The notes under the pieces: model-generated | The model's input: the letters and a program-made list of their open reading frames with translations, nothing else | The model's database searches: none | Told to the model about the DNA's origin: nothing | Position numbers and translations under genes: made by a program | In this document: piece by piece, positions 29,775 through 38,923 of the stretch | Layout of the letters: the number at the start of each line of letters is the position of its first letter | Position numbering within the stretch: position 1 is the first letter of the stretch | Origin: an uncultured Alphaproteobacteria bacterium | GTDB taxonomy: Bacteria > Pseudomonadota > Alphaproteobacteria > HIMB59 > GCA-002718135 | Reading direction: 5' to 3' | DNA length: 64,000 nt | Assembly (NCBI GenBank): GCA_902590695.1 | Contig: CACIXR010000007.1 | Span: forward strand, 1 to 64,000

Positions 29775-30481
29775 TTATTTAATCTTAAGTGTGGATTATA
29801 TTTCCATTCTAAATATTTAACAAATTGAACCATTAGAAAATTTAAAAAAAGATAAAGAATTCCTGCAGCAATAAATGCTTCAACAGGTGCAAATGTTTTA
29901 GCCATTATCTTTCTAGCAATACCTGTCATTTCCATGTAGGTTGTCAAACTAACTAAAGAGGTTGCTTTAACCATTAGTATTAATTCATTACCGTAAGACG
30001 GTAGAACTTTTCGTATAGCTATAGGTAGAATAATTTTTCTTAAAAGTAAAAATTTTCCAAACCCAAGAGATAGGCCTGATTCAACCTGACTTTTCTCAAT
30101 TGATTGAATACCACCTCGAAAAATTTCTGCTCCATATGCAACAGTATTAATTGTAAGTGCTATTACTCCGCACCAAAATGGTTCTTTCAATGCGTACCAT
30201 AAAAAACTTTCTCGAATAAATTTTACTGAACCTAAACCAAAATAAATTAAATATATTTGAACAAGTAAAGGGGTTCCTCTAATGACAAAAATATAACTAG
30301 AAATTGTTCTTGATAATAATGCAATTTTAGAAACTCTTCCTAGAGCAAATAATAATGCTAAAACAAAACCAACTGGTAATGAAATTAATAATAATAAAAT
30401 TGTATTATCTAAGCCAGATAGGACCAAAAAGAAATTTTTATAAATTAGAGAATTTTGAATACTATTTAAAAATTCAATCAT
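29771..30481 (-). CDS. Polar amino-acid ABC transporter permease (HisM/ArtM-like)
   Basis: Inner-membrane permease (236 residues, about five helices) with the EAA-type loop near ESGLSLGFGKFLLLRKIILP and the RGTPLLVQIYLIYFG segment typical of histidine/arginine/octopine-type importers. It overlaps the other permease by four bases. The usual ATPase and periplasmic binding-protein genes are not next to it, so they must be elsewhere on the chromosome. The substrate is not determinable beyond polar amino acid or opine. Confidence 0.85.
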   Translation of the reverse strand: MIEFLNSIQNSLIYKNFFLVLSGLDNTILLLLISLPVGFVLALLFALGRVSKIALLSRTISSYIFVIRGTPLLVQIYLIYFGLGSVKFIRESFLWYALKEPFWCGVIALTINTVAYGAEIFRGGIQSIEKSQVESGLSLGFGKFLLLRKIILPIAIRKVLPSYGNELILMVKATSLVSLTTYMEMTGIARKIMAKTFAPVEAFIAAGILYLFLNFLMVQFVKYLEWKYNPHLRLNN

Positions 30482-31185
30482 GTCGAAAATCCTTTTGAAT
30501 AATTTACTTCTAACGTTTTAAAAACCCTGCCAGAGATTGTTGTTAAACATAAATATAATATTGCGGCTGTTATTAAGAAAGTTAAAGGTGAATGCTCAAC
30601 GTTAGAAGATATTCTAGATTGACGCATAATTTCAACAAGACCAGTTACGGAAATGAGCGAAGTATCTTTAAGAGTTATTTGCCATACATTCCCTATTCCC
30701 GGTAAGGCATGTCTAATAACTTGAGGTGAAATAACTTTAAAAAAAATACTAAATTTATTCATACCCAGTGCTCTTGCAGCTTCTATTTGACCCTTAGATA
30801 TAGCCAAATAAGAAGCTCTTAAAACTTCACTCGAATATGTAGCTGATATTACTGCAATGGCAATTGTCGCAATTGTAAGTGCGTTTAGTTCTATATATTT
30901 ATTATATCCAAATACTTTAGCTATACTAATAACAACAGCATTGCCGCCAAAGAAAATTAGATAAATAACTAATAATTCAGGAACACCTCTTATTACTGTC
31001 GTATAAAAATTTGCAATAAATCTTGTTATTCTGTTTTGTATTATCTTTGCCCAAACTGTAATAATTGCTAAAAAAAGACCCAACCCCATTGATAAAATGC
31101 TTACTAGTATAGTCATGAGTGTTGCAATAAGAAATTCATCGCCCCACCCTGCATCTCCAAATACAAGCTTATCAAATTTAAACAT
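30478..31185 (-). CDS. Polar amino-acid ABC transporter permease (HisQ/ArtQ-like)
   Basis: Partner permease of 235 residues. VIRGVPELLVIYLIFFGG and the EAA loop EAARALGMNKFSIFFKVISP are the family marks. It is first in a two-gene unit with the other permease and translationally coupled to it (ATGA overlap). The 59-base gap upstream separates it from the glycosyltransferase gene, which points the same way. Confidence 0.85.
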   Translation of the reverse strand: MFKFDKLVFGDAGWGDEFLIATLMTILVSILSMGLGLFLAIITVWAKIIQNRITRFIANFYTTVIRGVPELLVIYLIFFGGNAVVISIAKVFGYNKYIELNALTIATIAIAVISATYSSEVLRASYLAISKGQIEAARALGMNKFSIFFKVISPQVIRHALPGIGNVWQITLKDTSLISVTGLVEIMRQSRISSNVEHSPLTFLITAAILYLCLTTISGRVFKTLEVNYSKGFST

Positions 31186-31244
31186 ATAAAACTAAACAAG
31201 TAATGATGAAAAATATACTTGTCTACCTTCTAATGTATGAAATT

Positions 31245-32219
31245 TTAAATCAGAACTTTTTCTATTTCTTCAATCACTCTAGAGACAGGTATTTTATTGA
31301 TATTTTTTGAGTTAAAATCACTTGAAGATATAGAAAATAGATTTGGATTTTCCGGAGTAAATTTTGTAGAATCTTTTGGACCAAAGAGTTTAATTAATGG
31401 GCAATATCCAGTTGATAACATATGACTAACACCACTATCATTTGAAATAGCCAATTGTAAATATTTAGTTGTTGCCATAATAATTTCTATATTTTGATAT
31501 CCAGTAATATGATCCTCAATAAATATTGAGGAAGGATAAAGATTTTTTAATTTTTCTTTTAAATATAATTCGTCAGGTCCAATAAAAAAAACTATAGTCT
31601 TATTATTTCCTTGAAGATAGTTACATAACTCGATGTATTTTTCTAAAGACCAAATCTTATTTATTTCACCTGCACCAGGTGCAATTCCTACATAGCTTTT
31701 TTGTTTTAATAAAATATTACTTATTTTTCTTTTGAGATTTTCACTTATTGGAATTTTAAAATCACTTCTATTTTTTTTAGAAACTATTAAATCTAATAAA
31801 TCTAAAATGTAGTTTAAATAATACTTTCTATTCTTATTATTTTTAATTTTTTTAGAAGAAAAAAAACCATTAGCTGATCCAGAAATAAAATTTTTATGCT
31901 TGATTCGTTTTAATGCTATGGTTCTTATTACTGATTTTTGTGTATCTAATATATAATCAAAAAAATCACTCTCTAAATTATATTTTTTTGATATTTTATT
32001 CCAAAAAAATGGACTAAGATTTGCTTGATCAAGAATCTCATCAATATAATTACTTGCAAAGAATTTAAGGGTATTTGAATAAACAGTTTTACCCTTATTT
32101 GTAAGCCAATATAATTTATAGTCTGGAAGTCTTGTTTTAATTTCGTGAAGAAGTTGTAATTTGATTATTCCATCTCCAATTTTTTCACCATTTGAAAAAA
32201 CTAAAATTTTTTTAGTCAT
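31245..32219 (-). CDS. Family 9 glycosyltransferase (heptosyltransferase-like)
   Basis: GT-B fold enzyme of the ADP-heptose:LPS transferase family, which adds sugars to lipopolysaccharide core on the cytoplasmic face. The C-terminal donor domain is visible as VGIAPGAGEINKIWSLEKY and SNDSGVSHML. I use the ATG at 32219 (MTKKILVFSNGEKIGDG); six more residues are possible from 32237. The donor may not be heptose; no heptose-synthesis genes are nearby. Confidence 0.78.
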   Translation of the reverse strand: MTKKILVFSNGEKIGDGIIKLQLLHEIKTRLPDYKLYWLTNKGKTVYSNTLKFFASNYIDEILDQANLSPFFWNKISKKYNLESDFFDYILDTQKSVIRTIALKRIKHKNFISGSANGFFSSKKIKNNKNRKYYLNYILDLLDLIVSKKNRSDFKIPISENLKRKISNILLKQKSYVGIAPGAGEINKIWSLEKYIELCNYLQGNNKTIVFFIGPDELYLKEKLKNLYPSSIFIEDHITGYQNIEIIMATTKYLQLAISNDSGVSHMLSTGYCPLIKLFGPKDSTKFTPENPNLFSISSSDFNSKNINKIPVSRVIEEIEKVLI

Positions 32220-32442
32220 ATTAGAACACTTTAACACAAATTTTTTAAGAGTCTAATTTTGAAGAATTGTAGGATTAAATAGCGTAAATAAAACAAAACA
32301 TTTCGAGGGTAATAAAAGGTAACATTGAAGACCTAGTTAACTAACCAAAAATTATCAAAACTTAGACTTTTCTCTTATAAAAGCTGTGTAGTTTATCTTT
32401 GCAAAAGCAAAAAAGTTACGCTCAAAAAAAAGTAAAAAAAAG

Positions 32443-32518
<76 letters not shown>

Positions 32519-32570
32519 ACAAGACATCAGATAAAGTATTTATAATTAAATTCAATTAAAAATAGAATAA

Positions 32571-32750
32571 TTAATCAGATTTTATTTGCAGCCCATGTTC
32601 ATCTGTAAGCCATTTCATTAAATCAAGATTGGCACATTTTTTTGAACAAAAAGGTATAAAAGGTTCTTTAGAAACCTTTTTACATGTTGGGCATTTAGAT
32701 TTTTTTTTTAATGAAATAATATTATTTTTTTTGGATTTTTTTACTTCCAT
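32571..32750 (-). CDS. yacG: YacG-type zinc protein (DNA gyrase inhibitor family)
   Basis: A 59-residue protein too short for most gene tracks. It has the four zinc cysteines of YacG: CPTC at 20-23 and CSKKC at 35-39, the latter in [18 protein letters not shown], followed by WLTDEHG. In enterobacteria YacG binds GyrB and lowers gyrase activity. The ATG lies within the end of infA, giving a ten-base overlap, so the two are likely translated together. infA near yacG is a common alphaproteobacterial neighbourhood. Confidence 0.88.
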   Translation of the reverse strand: MEVKKSKKNNIISLKKKSKCPTCKKVSKEPFIPFCSKKCANLDLMKWLTDEHGLQIKSD

Positions 32751-32959
32751 CTAAAAGTAATTCTACCTTTTGTTAAATCATAAGGTGTCATTTCTACTGT
32801 CACTTTATCACCAGCTAATACTCTTATTCTATTTTTTCTCATTTTTCCTGATGAGTGAGCTAGAATTTCATGATCATTTTCTAATTTTACTTTAAACATT
32901 GCATTTGGAAGAAGTTCTAATACAACTCCCTGAAATTCAATCGATCCTTCTTTTGGCAT
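32741..32959 (-). CDS. infA: Translation initiation factor IF-1
   Basis: Single OB-fold protein of 72 residues that sits in the ribosomal A site during initiation. Nearly all family positions are conserved: [39 protein letters not shown] and [13 protein letters not shown]. It lies 24 bases after hisD and overlaps yacG. Confidence 0.97.
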   Translation of the reverse strand: MPKEGSIEFQGVVLELLPNAMFKVKLENDHEILAHSSGKMRKNRIRVLAGDKVTVEMTPYDLTKGRITFRWK

Positions 32960-32983
32960 ATTTTTATAAGCTTATAGTAAAAA

Positions 32984-34264
32984 TTATTTCTTTTGTCTAA
33001 TTTTAACTGACAATTTATGTCCATCCAGACCTTCAAGTCCCGACATTTTTTGAGTATCTTCTGAAAGAGCATAAAAAGATTTTTTATTCATCTCAACAAT
33101 AGAGCTTCTTTTCATAAAATCTAAAACACCTAACCCTGATGAAAATTTTGCAGCTCCTGATGTCGGCAATACATGATTAGTTCCTACAATATAATCACCA
33201 AAAGCTTCGACAGAGTATTCACCTAAAAATAAACCACCAGCATTATTTATATTCGATAACAATTTTTTATTATCAGAAATGTGAATATGTAAATGTTCTG
33301 GTGCAACAAAATTTATAATTTCTGAAGCAAGTTCCATATTATCCACCAAAGCAATAATTCCATTATTATTTAAACTTTTTTCAATTATTTTCTTCTTTGA
33401 TAAATGTTTTTTTATTTTTTTAATTGAACTTAAGACTTTAGTTGCAAAATCTTTATTATCCGTAATTAAAATTGATTGTGCATTTTCATCATGTTCTGCT
33501 TGAGCTATTAGATCTGAAGCTACCCAATCTGGGTTATTATCATTGTTCGCAACCACTATTATTTCAGATGGTCCTGCTAGTAAATCAATACCTACTTTTC
33601 CATACAATTGTTTTTTTGCCTCTGCTACATAAGCATTACCAGGTCCAAATATTTTATTTACTGGCTTAATAGTTTGAGTGCCAAAAGTAAGCGCGCTGAT
33701 AGCTTGAGCTCCTCCTACAAAATATGTTTCTTTAATACCTAATTCCTTAATTAATTTTATAAAATATGGATTAATTGATTTAGTTGGTGGTGTTATACAA
33801 ACTATTCTTTTTACTCCAGCTATGATTGCAGGTACTGCATTCATAATTAAAGATGAGGGATAAAAAGCCCTTCCTCCAGGTACGTACAAGCCAACTGAGT
33901 CAATAGGCTTCCATACAGATTTTAATGTTGCACCATTATTAGTATAGATGATATTTTTAGGTAATTGTTTTTTGTGAAATGATGAAATATTTTTTATAGC
34001 TTTTTTAAAACTATTAAATATTTGTGGCTCAACTTTAGATTGTATTTTGATATGTGATAAATCTAAACTAAGATCTTGATTACTAATTTTAACTTTATCA
34101 AATTTTGCTGCATACTTAATAAGAGATTTATCGCCATTTTTTTTAACATCATAAATAATTTTTTTTACATCTTCTTGAATTGATTTACTTGATAATGAAT
34201 TTCTTTTTTCAATTTTTGTCTGAACTTGATTATAAAAATTTTTATTAAATTTTATTATTTTCAT
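32984..34264 (-). CDS. hisD: Histidinol dehydrogenase
   Basis: Performs the last two oxidations of histidine synthesis, histidinol to histidine, with NAD and zinc. Signature segments are PGGRAFYPSSLIMNAVPA, GGAQAISALTFGT, GPGNAYVAEAKK, the DLLAGPSEIIVVA loop and the catalytic AQAEHDENAQ. It has 426 residues and overlaps hisG by four bases. Confidence 0.97.
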   Translation of the reverse strand: MKIIKFNKNFYNQVQTKIEKRNSLSSKSIQEDVKKIIYDVKKNGDKSLIKYAAKFDKVKISNQDLSLDLSHIKIQSKVEPQIFNSFKKAIKNISSFHKKQLPKNIIYTNNGATLKSVWKPIDSVGLYVPGGRAFYPSSLIMNAVPAIIAGVKRIVCITPPTKSINPYFIKLIKELGIKETYFVGGAQAISALTFGTQTIKPVNKIFGPGNAYVAEAKKQLYGKVGIDLLAGPSEIIVVANNDNNPDWVASDLIAQAEHDENAQSILITDNKDFATKVLSSIKKIKKHLSKKKIIEKSLNNNGIIALVDNMELASEIINFVAPEHLHIHISDNKKLLSNINNAGGLFLGEYSVEAFGDYIVGTNHVLPTSGAAKFSSGLGVLDFMKRSSIVEMNKKSFYALSEDTQKMSGLEGLDGHKLSVKIRQKK

Positions 34265-34908
34265 TTAACAAAAGCACCTATTTCAGAAATAATTTTTGAA
34301 ACCTCATTCATATTTGTCTTATAAGCTGATCTATTGACAATTAATTTAGATTGAATTTTCATTATTTCTTCAATTTCAGTCAAACCATTTTCTTTCAATG
34401 TATTTCCTGTAGAAACTAAATCTACAATTCTCCTACACATATTTAAAGAAGGAGCTAATTCCATTGAACCACTTAGTTTTATAATTTCTACTTGTATTCC
34501 CTTATTATAAAAAAATTTTTTAGTAATATTTGGGTATTTAGTAGCAATTCTAATATTACTCCAGGTTTCTGGATCCTCTTTTTTTAATAAGGATTTCAGA
34601 GCAGCTACAGAAATTCGACAATGACCAATATTTAAATCAAGTGGAGCATATATTTCTGAGTAATCAAATTCATTAATTACATCTTCACCAGCTATTCCTA
34701 TTTGTGCAGCTCCGAATGCAACAAATGTACATGCATCAAAGGCTCTTACTTTAATATACTCAATGTTTCTTTTTTTAGATTTGAAGGTTAACTTTCTTAT
34801 ATCTTTATCAAATAGTAGAGGATCAGGTGCAAAACTTGTTTTAAGTAACAAGTTTTTACATTCTTTTGTTATTCTGCCTCTTGGTACTGCAATAACTATT
34901 TTGCTCAT
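34261..34908 (-). CDS. hisG: ATP phosphoribosyltransferase, short form
   Basis: First step of histidine synthesis. At 215 residues this is the short HisG, which lacks the regulatory C-terminal domain and, as the family is known, needs the HisZ subunit for activity and feedback. HisZ is not in this window. Family marks: AVPRGRITKEC at the start, GIAGEDVINE and the phosphoribosyl loop DLVSTGNTLKENGL. Upstream of hisD in a two-gene unit. Confidence 0.95.
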   Translation of the reverse strand: MSKIVIAVPRGRITKECKNLLLKTSFAPDPLLFDKDIRKLTFKSKKRNIEYIKVRAFDACTFVAFGAAQIGIAGEDVINEFDYSEIYAPLDLNIGHCRISVAALKSLLKKEDPETWSNIRIATKYPNITKKFFYNKGIQVEIIKLSGSMELAPSLNMCRRIVDLVSTGNTLKENGLTEIEEIMKIQSKLIVNRSAYKTNMNEVSKIISEIGAFVK

Positions 34909-34937
34909 AAATTGCAGGCTTTTATATTGTGATCAAA

Positions 34938-34964
34938 GAAAAAACTAGAAAAAGTTAGTTTTTC
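34938..34964 (-). terminator. Terminator at the end of murA
   Basis: On the minus strand AAAAACTA and TAGTTTTT pair across an eight-base loop and a T-rich run follows. The stem includes the murA stop codon. It is AT-rich, so efficiency is uncertain. Confidence 0.5.
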
Positions 34965-36211
34965 TGTCTTTTTATTTTTGCCCCTAAGCTACCTAATGTT
35001 TTTTCAATATTTTCATAGCCTCTATCAAGATGATAGACACGATTTAGTGTTGTTTGACCATTCGCATTCATCGCAGCTAATACTAAACTTATACTAGCTC
35101 GTAAATCACTAGCCATTACCTGCGCTCCTTTAAATGTTTGATTTCCTATTATTGTAGCGGTATCTTTTTCTACTGTAATATTCGCACCTAATCGATTCAG
35201 TTCAGGAACATGCATGAATCTATTTTCAAAAATTGTTTCTTTAATTTTTGACTTTCCATCTGAGATACACATAAGAGACATTAACTGAGCTTGTAAATCG
35301 GTGGGAAAACCTGGATATGGACTAGTTGAAAGACTAGTAGATTTTAGTTTTGATCCTTTAGAGACTTTTATCGAATTTTTACTTACTTTTAATTTTGCAC
35401 CCATTTTTTTTAAAATATCAATTAACGATTTTAAATAAATAGTATTAAAGTTGTTTATTTCTAAAGCTGAATTTAACATCAAAGCTGCAATTATATATGT
35501 GCCAGCTACAATTCTATCAGCAATTATCTCATGCTCTGCTTTTTTTAAATTTGTTACACCTTGTACAAGAATAGTTTTTGTTCCATGACCTTCTATTTTT
35601 GCACCCATTTTTATAAGACATTTTGACAAATCTTCTATTTCTGGTTCTCTTGCAGCATTAGAAATTTTAGTTTCACCTTTTGCCAATACTGATGCCATTA
35701 GTATATTTTCAGTCGCTCCTACGCTTGGAAAAGGTAATTTAATTTTATTTCCAATCAATTGTGATTTAACACTGCCAACAACAAAGCCATTTTGAATTTC
35801 AAAATTAGCTCCCAATTTTGATAAACCAGCAAGATGTATGTCTATTGGCCTAGTTCCAATGGCACATCCTCCTGGTAAAGATATTCTAGCCTCACCAAAT
35901 CGAGAAAGTAATGGACCTAGAATCAATATAGAGGCTCTCATTTTTCGCACAACATCATAATCTGCTGATAAATTTTTAATTTTTGAGGGATTTATTTTTA
36001 ATTTATTTTTTTTGTGTTCAATTTTTATACCATAATTTTTCAGTAATTTTATTAAATTTAGAACATCAACCACATTAGGTACATTTGAGAGTTTTAAAGT
36101 TTTTTCAGATAAAAGGGAAGATACTATAATCGGTAGTGCAGAATTTTTTGAACCATGAACATTTACTGAGCCAGAAATTTTAGAATTTCCTTTTATTATT
36201 AATTTATCCAT
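34955..36211 (-). CDS. murA: UDP-N-acetylglucosamine 1-carboxyvinyltransferase
   Basis: First committed step of peptidoglycan synthesis, transferring enolpyruvyl to UDP-GlcNAc. Lys22 (GSKNSALP) and catalytic Cys116 (LPGGCAIGTRPIDIHL) are both present; the cysteine suggests ordinary fosfomycin sensitivity. Other marks are SVGATENILMA and PGFPTDLQAQ. Length 418 is normal. The start overlaps a small upstream reading frame by eight bases. Confidence 0.97.
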   Translation of the reverse strand: MDKLIIKGNSKISGSVNVHGSKNSALPIIVSSLLSEKTLKLSNVPNVVDVLNLIKLLKNYGIKIEHKKNKLKINPSKIKNLSADYDVVRKMRASILILGPLLSRFGEARISLPGGCAIGTRPIDIHLAGLSKLGANFEIQNGFVVGSVKSQLIGNKIKLPFPSVGATENILMASVLAKGETKISNAAREPEIEDLSKCLIKMGAKIEGHGTKTILVQGVTNLKKAEHEIIADRIVAGTYIIAALMLNSALEINNFNTIYLKSLIDILKKMGAKLKVSKNSIKVSKGSKLKSTSLSTSPYPGFPTDLQAQLMSLMCISDGKSKIKETIFENRFMHVPELNRLGANITVEKDTATIIGNQTFKGAQVMASDLRASISLVLAAMNANGQTTLNRVYHLDRGYENIEKTLGSLGAKIKRQKN

Positions 36212-36353
36212 TTTTGCTAATAGCTTTTTTTCTTTTTAAAATATTTGATTTGAGCTTTATTTCTAACCTTTTTAATCTCGTTAAGCGTATTTCTTTTTTA
36301 GAACCATCTTTTGCATGAATTTTATCTTTTTCTTTATTTAGTTTATCTGTCAC
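36204..36353 (-). CDS. Small basic protein upstream of murA
   Basis: A 49-residue reading frame, GTG at 36353, overlapping murA by eight bases (ATGGATAA). The C-terminal part, RLEIKLKSNILKRKKAISK, has the spacing of a short basic motif (KLRxNLxRRKxQ) that I recall in small hypothetical proteins near murA in alphaproteobacteria. There is no ATG and no clear ribosome-binding site, so the call depends on the motif and position. Function unknown. Confidence 0.5.
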   Translation of the reverse strand: MTDKLNKEKDKIHAKDGSKKEIRLTRLKRLEIKLKSNILKRKKAISKNG

Positions 36354-36362
36354 AATTAAGAT

Positions 36363-36512
36363 TTAATTATTGTTATTATTTTTTTTTAATCCATTTTTAG
36401 AGCATTTCTTAGAACAATATAAAACATTTTTCCAATCTCTTTCCCATTTTTTTCTCCAAGAGAATGGCTTATTGCAAACAATACAAACTTTAGATGGTAA
36501 GTTTTTCTTCAA
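36363..36512 (-). CDS. DUF2256-like zinc-ribbon small protein
   Basis: Short protein with paired cysteines CIVC and YCSKKC around the strongly conserved [12 protein letters not shown] block, which is the DUF2256 signature. I prefer the TTG at 36512 ([10 protein letters not shown], 49 residues) because it follows the upstream stop by four bases and gives the family's usual N-terminus. An ATG at 36551 would add 13 residues and overlap the transporter gene. Function of the family is unknown. Confidence 0.75.
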   Translation of the reverse strand: MKKNLPSKVCIVCNKPFSWRKKWERDWKNVLYCSKKCSKNGLKKNNNNN

Positions 36513-36516
36513 AATT

Positions 36517-37665
36517 TTACTCAAATAGGTAAAAATATCCGTAGGCAACAACTAATGCAGGAATTGCACTATAAAGGGTCGCTAAAATTGCAGCTTTTGG
36601 GGCAAGAGCAATTGCTGGGAATAAAGCATCTCCATCATTTGAAATAGCATTACCAAGCTCTGCAGAAAGAGGAATATAGCCATTTAGATAAAACGTTGCT
36701 ACAACAACTTGCGGTCCACAACCAGGTAAAAAACCAAATAGAATTGCTACTAGTGGAACAAACGGTAACCATAAATCAAAAAATATTTTTAAATCTAAAT
36801 TTGTAAAGTACATAAATATTTCAAAGACAAGAAAACCACTGATGACCCAGGTGGTTACAAAATTAGTTGTATCTACTACTCTTGATAATAATCCTCTACT
36901 TTTGTCAGTTGAGCATTGAAAATCACTTAATGGATTTAATGACCACATAAATATTGAAAGTATTGCTCCAGCAGAAGCTACAAAAACTAAAAGTGAGTTA
37001 TAAGCTGGTGAAAATTCTATCTGGAATGCAACTAGAATACCTAAAATAAAACCAGGGATAAATAAAAAAAGCCAAAAGAAATTAAAATTCGATACAAAAG
37101 TTTTATTTATTTTTTCAAATTCAACTTTTATTTTTGTCTCTGATTGCATAAAATTTATGCCATGGATAAAATCTATTATATAACCAGAAATTGATCCAAC
37201 AATTATTCCAATTCCAAATATTAAAAGTCCTGTTGTGGGCTCAATAGCAAGTATTAAAAAAGCTGCATCGCCCATTGTTGCTGTTAACACAGCAACTAAA
37301 GATCCAAAAGAAATACGCCCCTGAATATATTGCGTCACAACTATTATAGCTCCACCACATCCAGGTATTGCACCTAAAAAAGCAGCAATACCGACATGGA
37401 ACTTTTGTGTCTTAGATAAAAAATTCTTTACATCAAACTTTGTTAAACTGTCCAATCCAATAAAAACAAAAAGAGTAAATCCTACAAAAACAGATACTTG
37501 GATATAAGCATCTATCATTGATGATCGTATAACTTCTCCAAACTCTCCTCCTTGAAAAACAAGAGAAAGCAATAATAGACCAAAAAAAGATTTCTTTAAT
37601 AACCTTCCATCATTCTCAAGAATGATCTTTGTTTTTTCATTAATAGCGTTAATTAGAGCATTCAT
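36517..37665 (-). CDS. Putative manganese/heavy-metal transporter (10-TM ArsP_2-type)
   Basis: Polytopic membrane protein of 382 residues with about ten helices in two repeated halves. Each half has a cysteine-glycine motif: IPGCGGA near residue 98 and LPGCGPQ near 317. Each is followed by an acidic GDA motif (ATMGDAAF and SNDGDALF). This is the pattern of the putative 10-TM heavy-metal exporter family. The divergent neighbour is the manganese regulator mntR with an MntR-type site between them, so manganese is the likely ion. Direction of transport is inferred. Confidence 0.75.
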   Translation of the reverse strand: MNALINAINEKTKIILENDGRLLKKSFFGLLLLSLVFQGGEFGEVIRSSMIDAYIQVSVFVGFTLFVFIGLDSLTKFDVKNFLSKTQKFHVGIAAFLGAIPGCGGAIIVVTQYIQGRISFGSLVAVLTATMGDAAFLILAIEPTTGLLIFGIGIIVGSISGYIIDFIHGINFMQSETKIKVEFEKINKTFVSNFNFFWLFLFIPGFILGILVAFQIEFSPAYNSLLVFVASAGAILSIFMWSLNPLSDFQCSTDKSRGLLSRVVDTTNFVTTWVISGFLVFEIFMYFTNLDLKIFFDLWLPFVPLVAILFGFLPGCGPQVVVATFYLNGYIPLSAELGNAISNDGDALFPAIALAPKAAILATLYSAIPALVVAYGYFYLFE

Positions 37666-37685
37666 TGAATGTATATATAGCTAAT

Positions 37686-37707
37686 AAATATAGCTATGGC
37701 TACATTT
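37686..37707. promoter_or_regulatory. Candidate MntR operator
   Basis: Imperfect 22-bp palindrome: arm AAATATAGC, spacer TATG, arm GCTACATTT (8 of 9 arm positions match). The core ATAGC-N4-GCTA resembles the enterobacterial MntR box as I recall it. It lies between the divergent transporter and mntR genes, so it can serve both. Confidence 0.6.
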
Positions 37708-37730
37708 TCTGTTAATTTTTGTTGATTATT

Positions 37731-38135
37731 ATGCTAAAAAAAAGGATGTCATTTAGCAAAGTCCGAAATGCTCATAAAACAGAAAATACTGAAGATTATT
37801 TAGAACTAATTGCAGAACTTTTAAATTCCAAAGGTGAAGCTCGTATTGTTGATATTGCTGAAAGCTTGGGTATTGCACAAGCCACAGCCAATAAAACAAT
37901 ACAAAGATTACAAACACAGGGTTTCATTAAAAGAGAACCTTATCGATCGATTTTTTTAACTTTAAAAGGTCAGAAAATTGCCAGTCAATCAAAAAAGAGG
38001 CACAATATTGTATACAATTTTTTACTAAATCTTGGTTTAGACAAAAATACGGCCTCTGAAGATGCTGAAGGGATAGAGCATCATGTTAGTGAAAAGACAC
38101 TTCGAAAAATGGATAATTTTAACTCGAAAAAATAA
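37731..38135 (+). CDS. mntR: Manganese-responsive regulator MntR (DtxR family)
   Basis: DNA-binding protein that senses Mn(II). The winged-helix part is clear (TEDYLELIAELL, GEARIVDIAESLGIAQATANKTIQRL given here only as two parts, PYRSIFLTLKGQKIA). The metal-binding dimerisation part has the diagnostic DAEGIEHHVSEKTL near residue 110. I start at the ATG at 37731 (134 residues); an in-frame TTG lies four codons earlier and another ATG five codons later. It is divergent from the likely target transporter and ends at a strong terminator. Confidence 0.92.
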   Translation: MLKKRMSFSKVRNAHKTENTEDYLELIAELLNSKGEARIVDIAESLGIAQATANKTIQRLQTQGFIKREPYRSIFLTLKGQKIASQSKKRHNIVYNFLLNLGLDKNTASEDAEGIEHHVSEKTLRKMDNFNSKK

Positions 38136-38175
38136 ATTTAATTTATTGCCAAATCAATTTTATCTAGTGTATAAA

Positions 38176-38208
38176 AAAAGAAGGGACACGGCGAATATCC
38201 CTTCTTTT
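38176..38208. terminator. Bidirectional terminator between mntR and the methyltransferase gene
   Basis: AAAAGAAGGGA and TCCCTTCTTTT pair over an 11-base loop. T-runs follow on both strands, so it can end mntR (plus) and the convergent methyltransferase transcript (minus). The remaining bases up to 38299 hold nothing I recognise. Confidence 0.85.
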
Positions 38209-38299
38209 CATCGTTGGTTTATGGATAGAAAATAAACTTAAGTAATAAATACCCGATTCTCGGTTTTGGCTCAAATTTTTTAATTAAAAAGCCTAAATT

Positions 38300-38923
38300 T
38301 TAATACTTTTGTAATAAAACAATTTTTATTTTTATTTTATTTTTGAAATCTTTGTTCAAAGGTAAATACTTTAAGGGCCTAGAAATTTTAATGATTTTTA
38401 ATGACTTTCTATGTTTTTTTAAAATACTTAAAAAATCCTGTTGCTGCCATAAATCAATTCTATGAGTAAATAATGCAAAGCCTTTTTGTTTAATATTTTT
38501 ATTAACATTAACAAAAAGTTTATCAAAGTTTTTACAATACGTCATAGAGCCTATCAAAGAAATAAGGTCAAATTTTATTTTATAATTATGTAATTGTTCA
38601 AAGTTTTTTATTTGTAATTTTTTATAAATTTTTTTTTCTGATGAAATTTTTAAGCTTTTTTTTGAAATATCTGATCCATATATATGACTTTTTGGATAAG
38701 CTTTTTTTAATTCGGCACCGAATAAACCAGTCCCACATGCTAAATCTAAGATATTTTTTGGTTTAAAATTAGTTGTTTCTTTTAAAAATTTAATGCTTTT
38801 TTTGGGTGCTTGATAATTCCATAACTTAAGTGTTTCATCATATTTTTCAGACCAATCATCATAATATTTTTTAGTTTTATTTAAATTTCCAACACCTGAA
38901 ACTAATGATTTAAAATTATACAT
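38300..38923 (-). CDS. SAM-dependent methyltransferase, class I
   Basis: Rossmann-type methyltransferase of 207 residues. The SAM loop is motif I, ILDLACGTGLFGAEL (about residues 58-72), followed by an acidic GSDIS at the end of strand two. The N-terminal YYDDWSEKYDETL is typical of small-molecule methyltransferases. Substrate unknown. It overlaps the upstream amidase gene by eight bases, which suggests one transcript. Confidence 0.75.
   Translation of the reverse strand: MYNFKSLVSGVGNLNKTKKYYDDWSEKYDETLKLWNYQAPKKSIKFLKETTNFKPKNILDLACGTGLFGAELKKAYPKSHIYGSDISKKSLKISSEKKIYKKLQIKNFEQLHNYKIKFDLISLIGSMTYCKNFDKLFVNVNKNIKQKGFALFTHRIDLWQQQDFLSILKKHRKSLKIIKISRPLKYLPLNKDFKNKIKIKIVLLQKY

Noticed and set aside
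32238..32442. Possible small RNA or gene between tRNA-Phe and the glycosyltransferase gene
   Set aside because: No reading frame with a start site, no strong hairpin and no match to tmRNA, 6S or SRP RNA that I can recognise.
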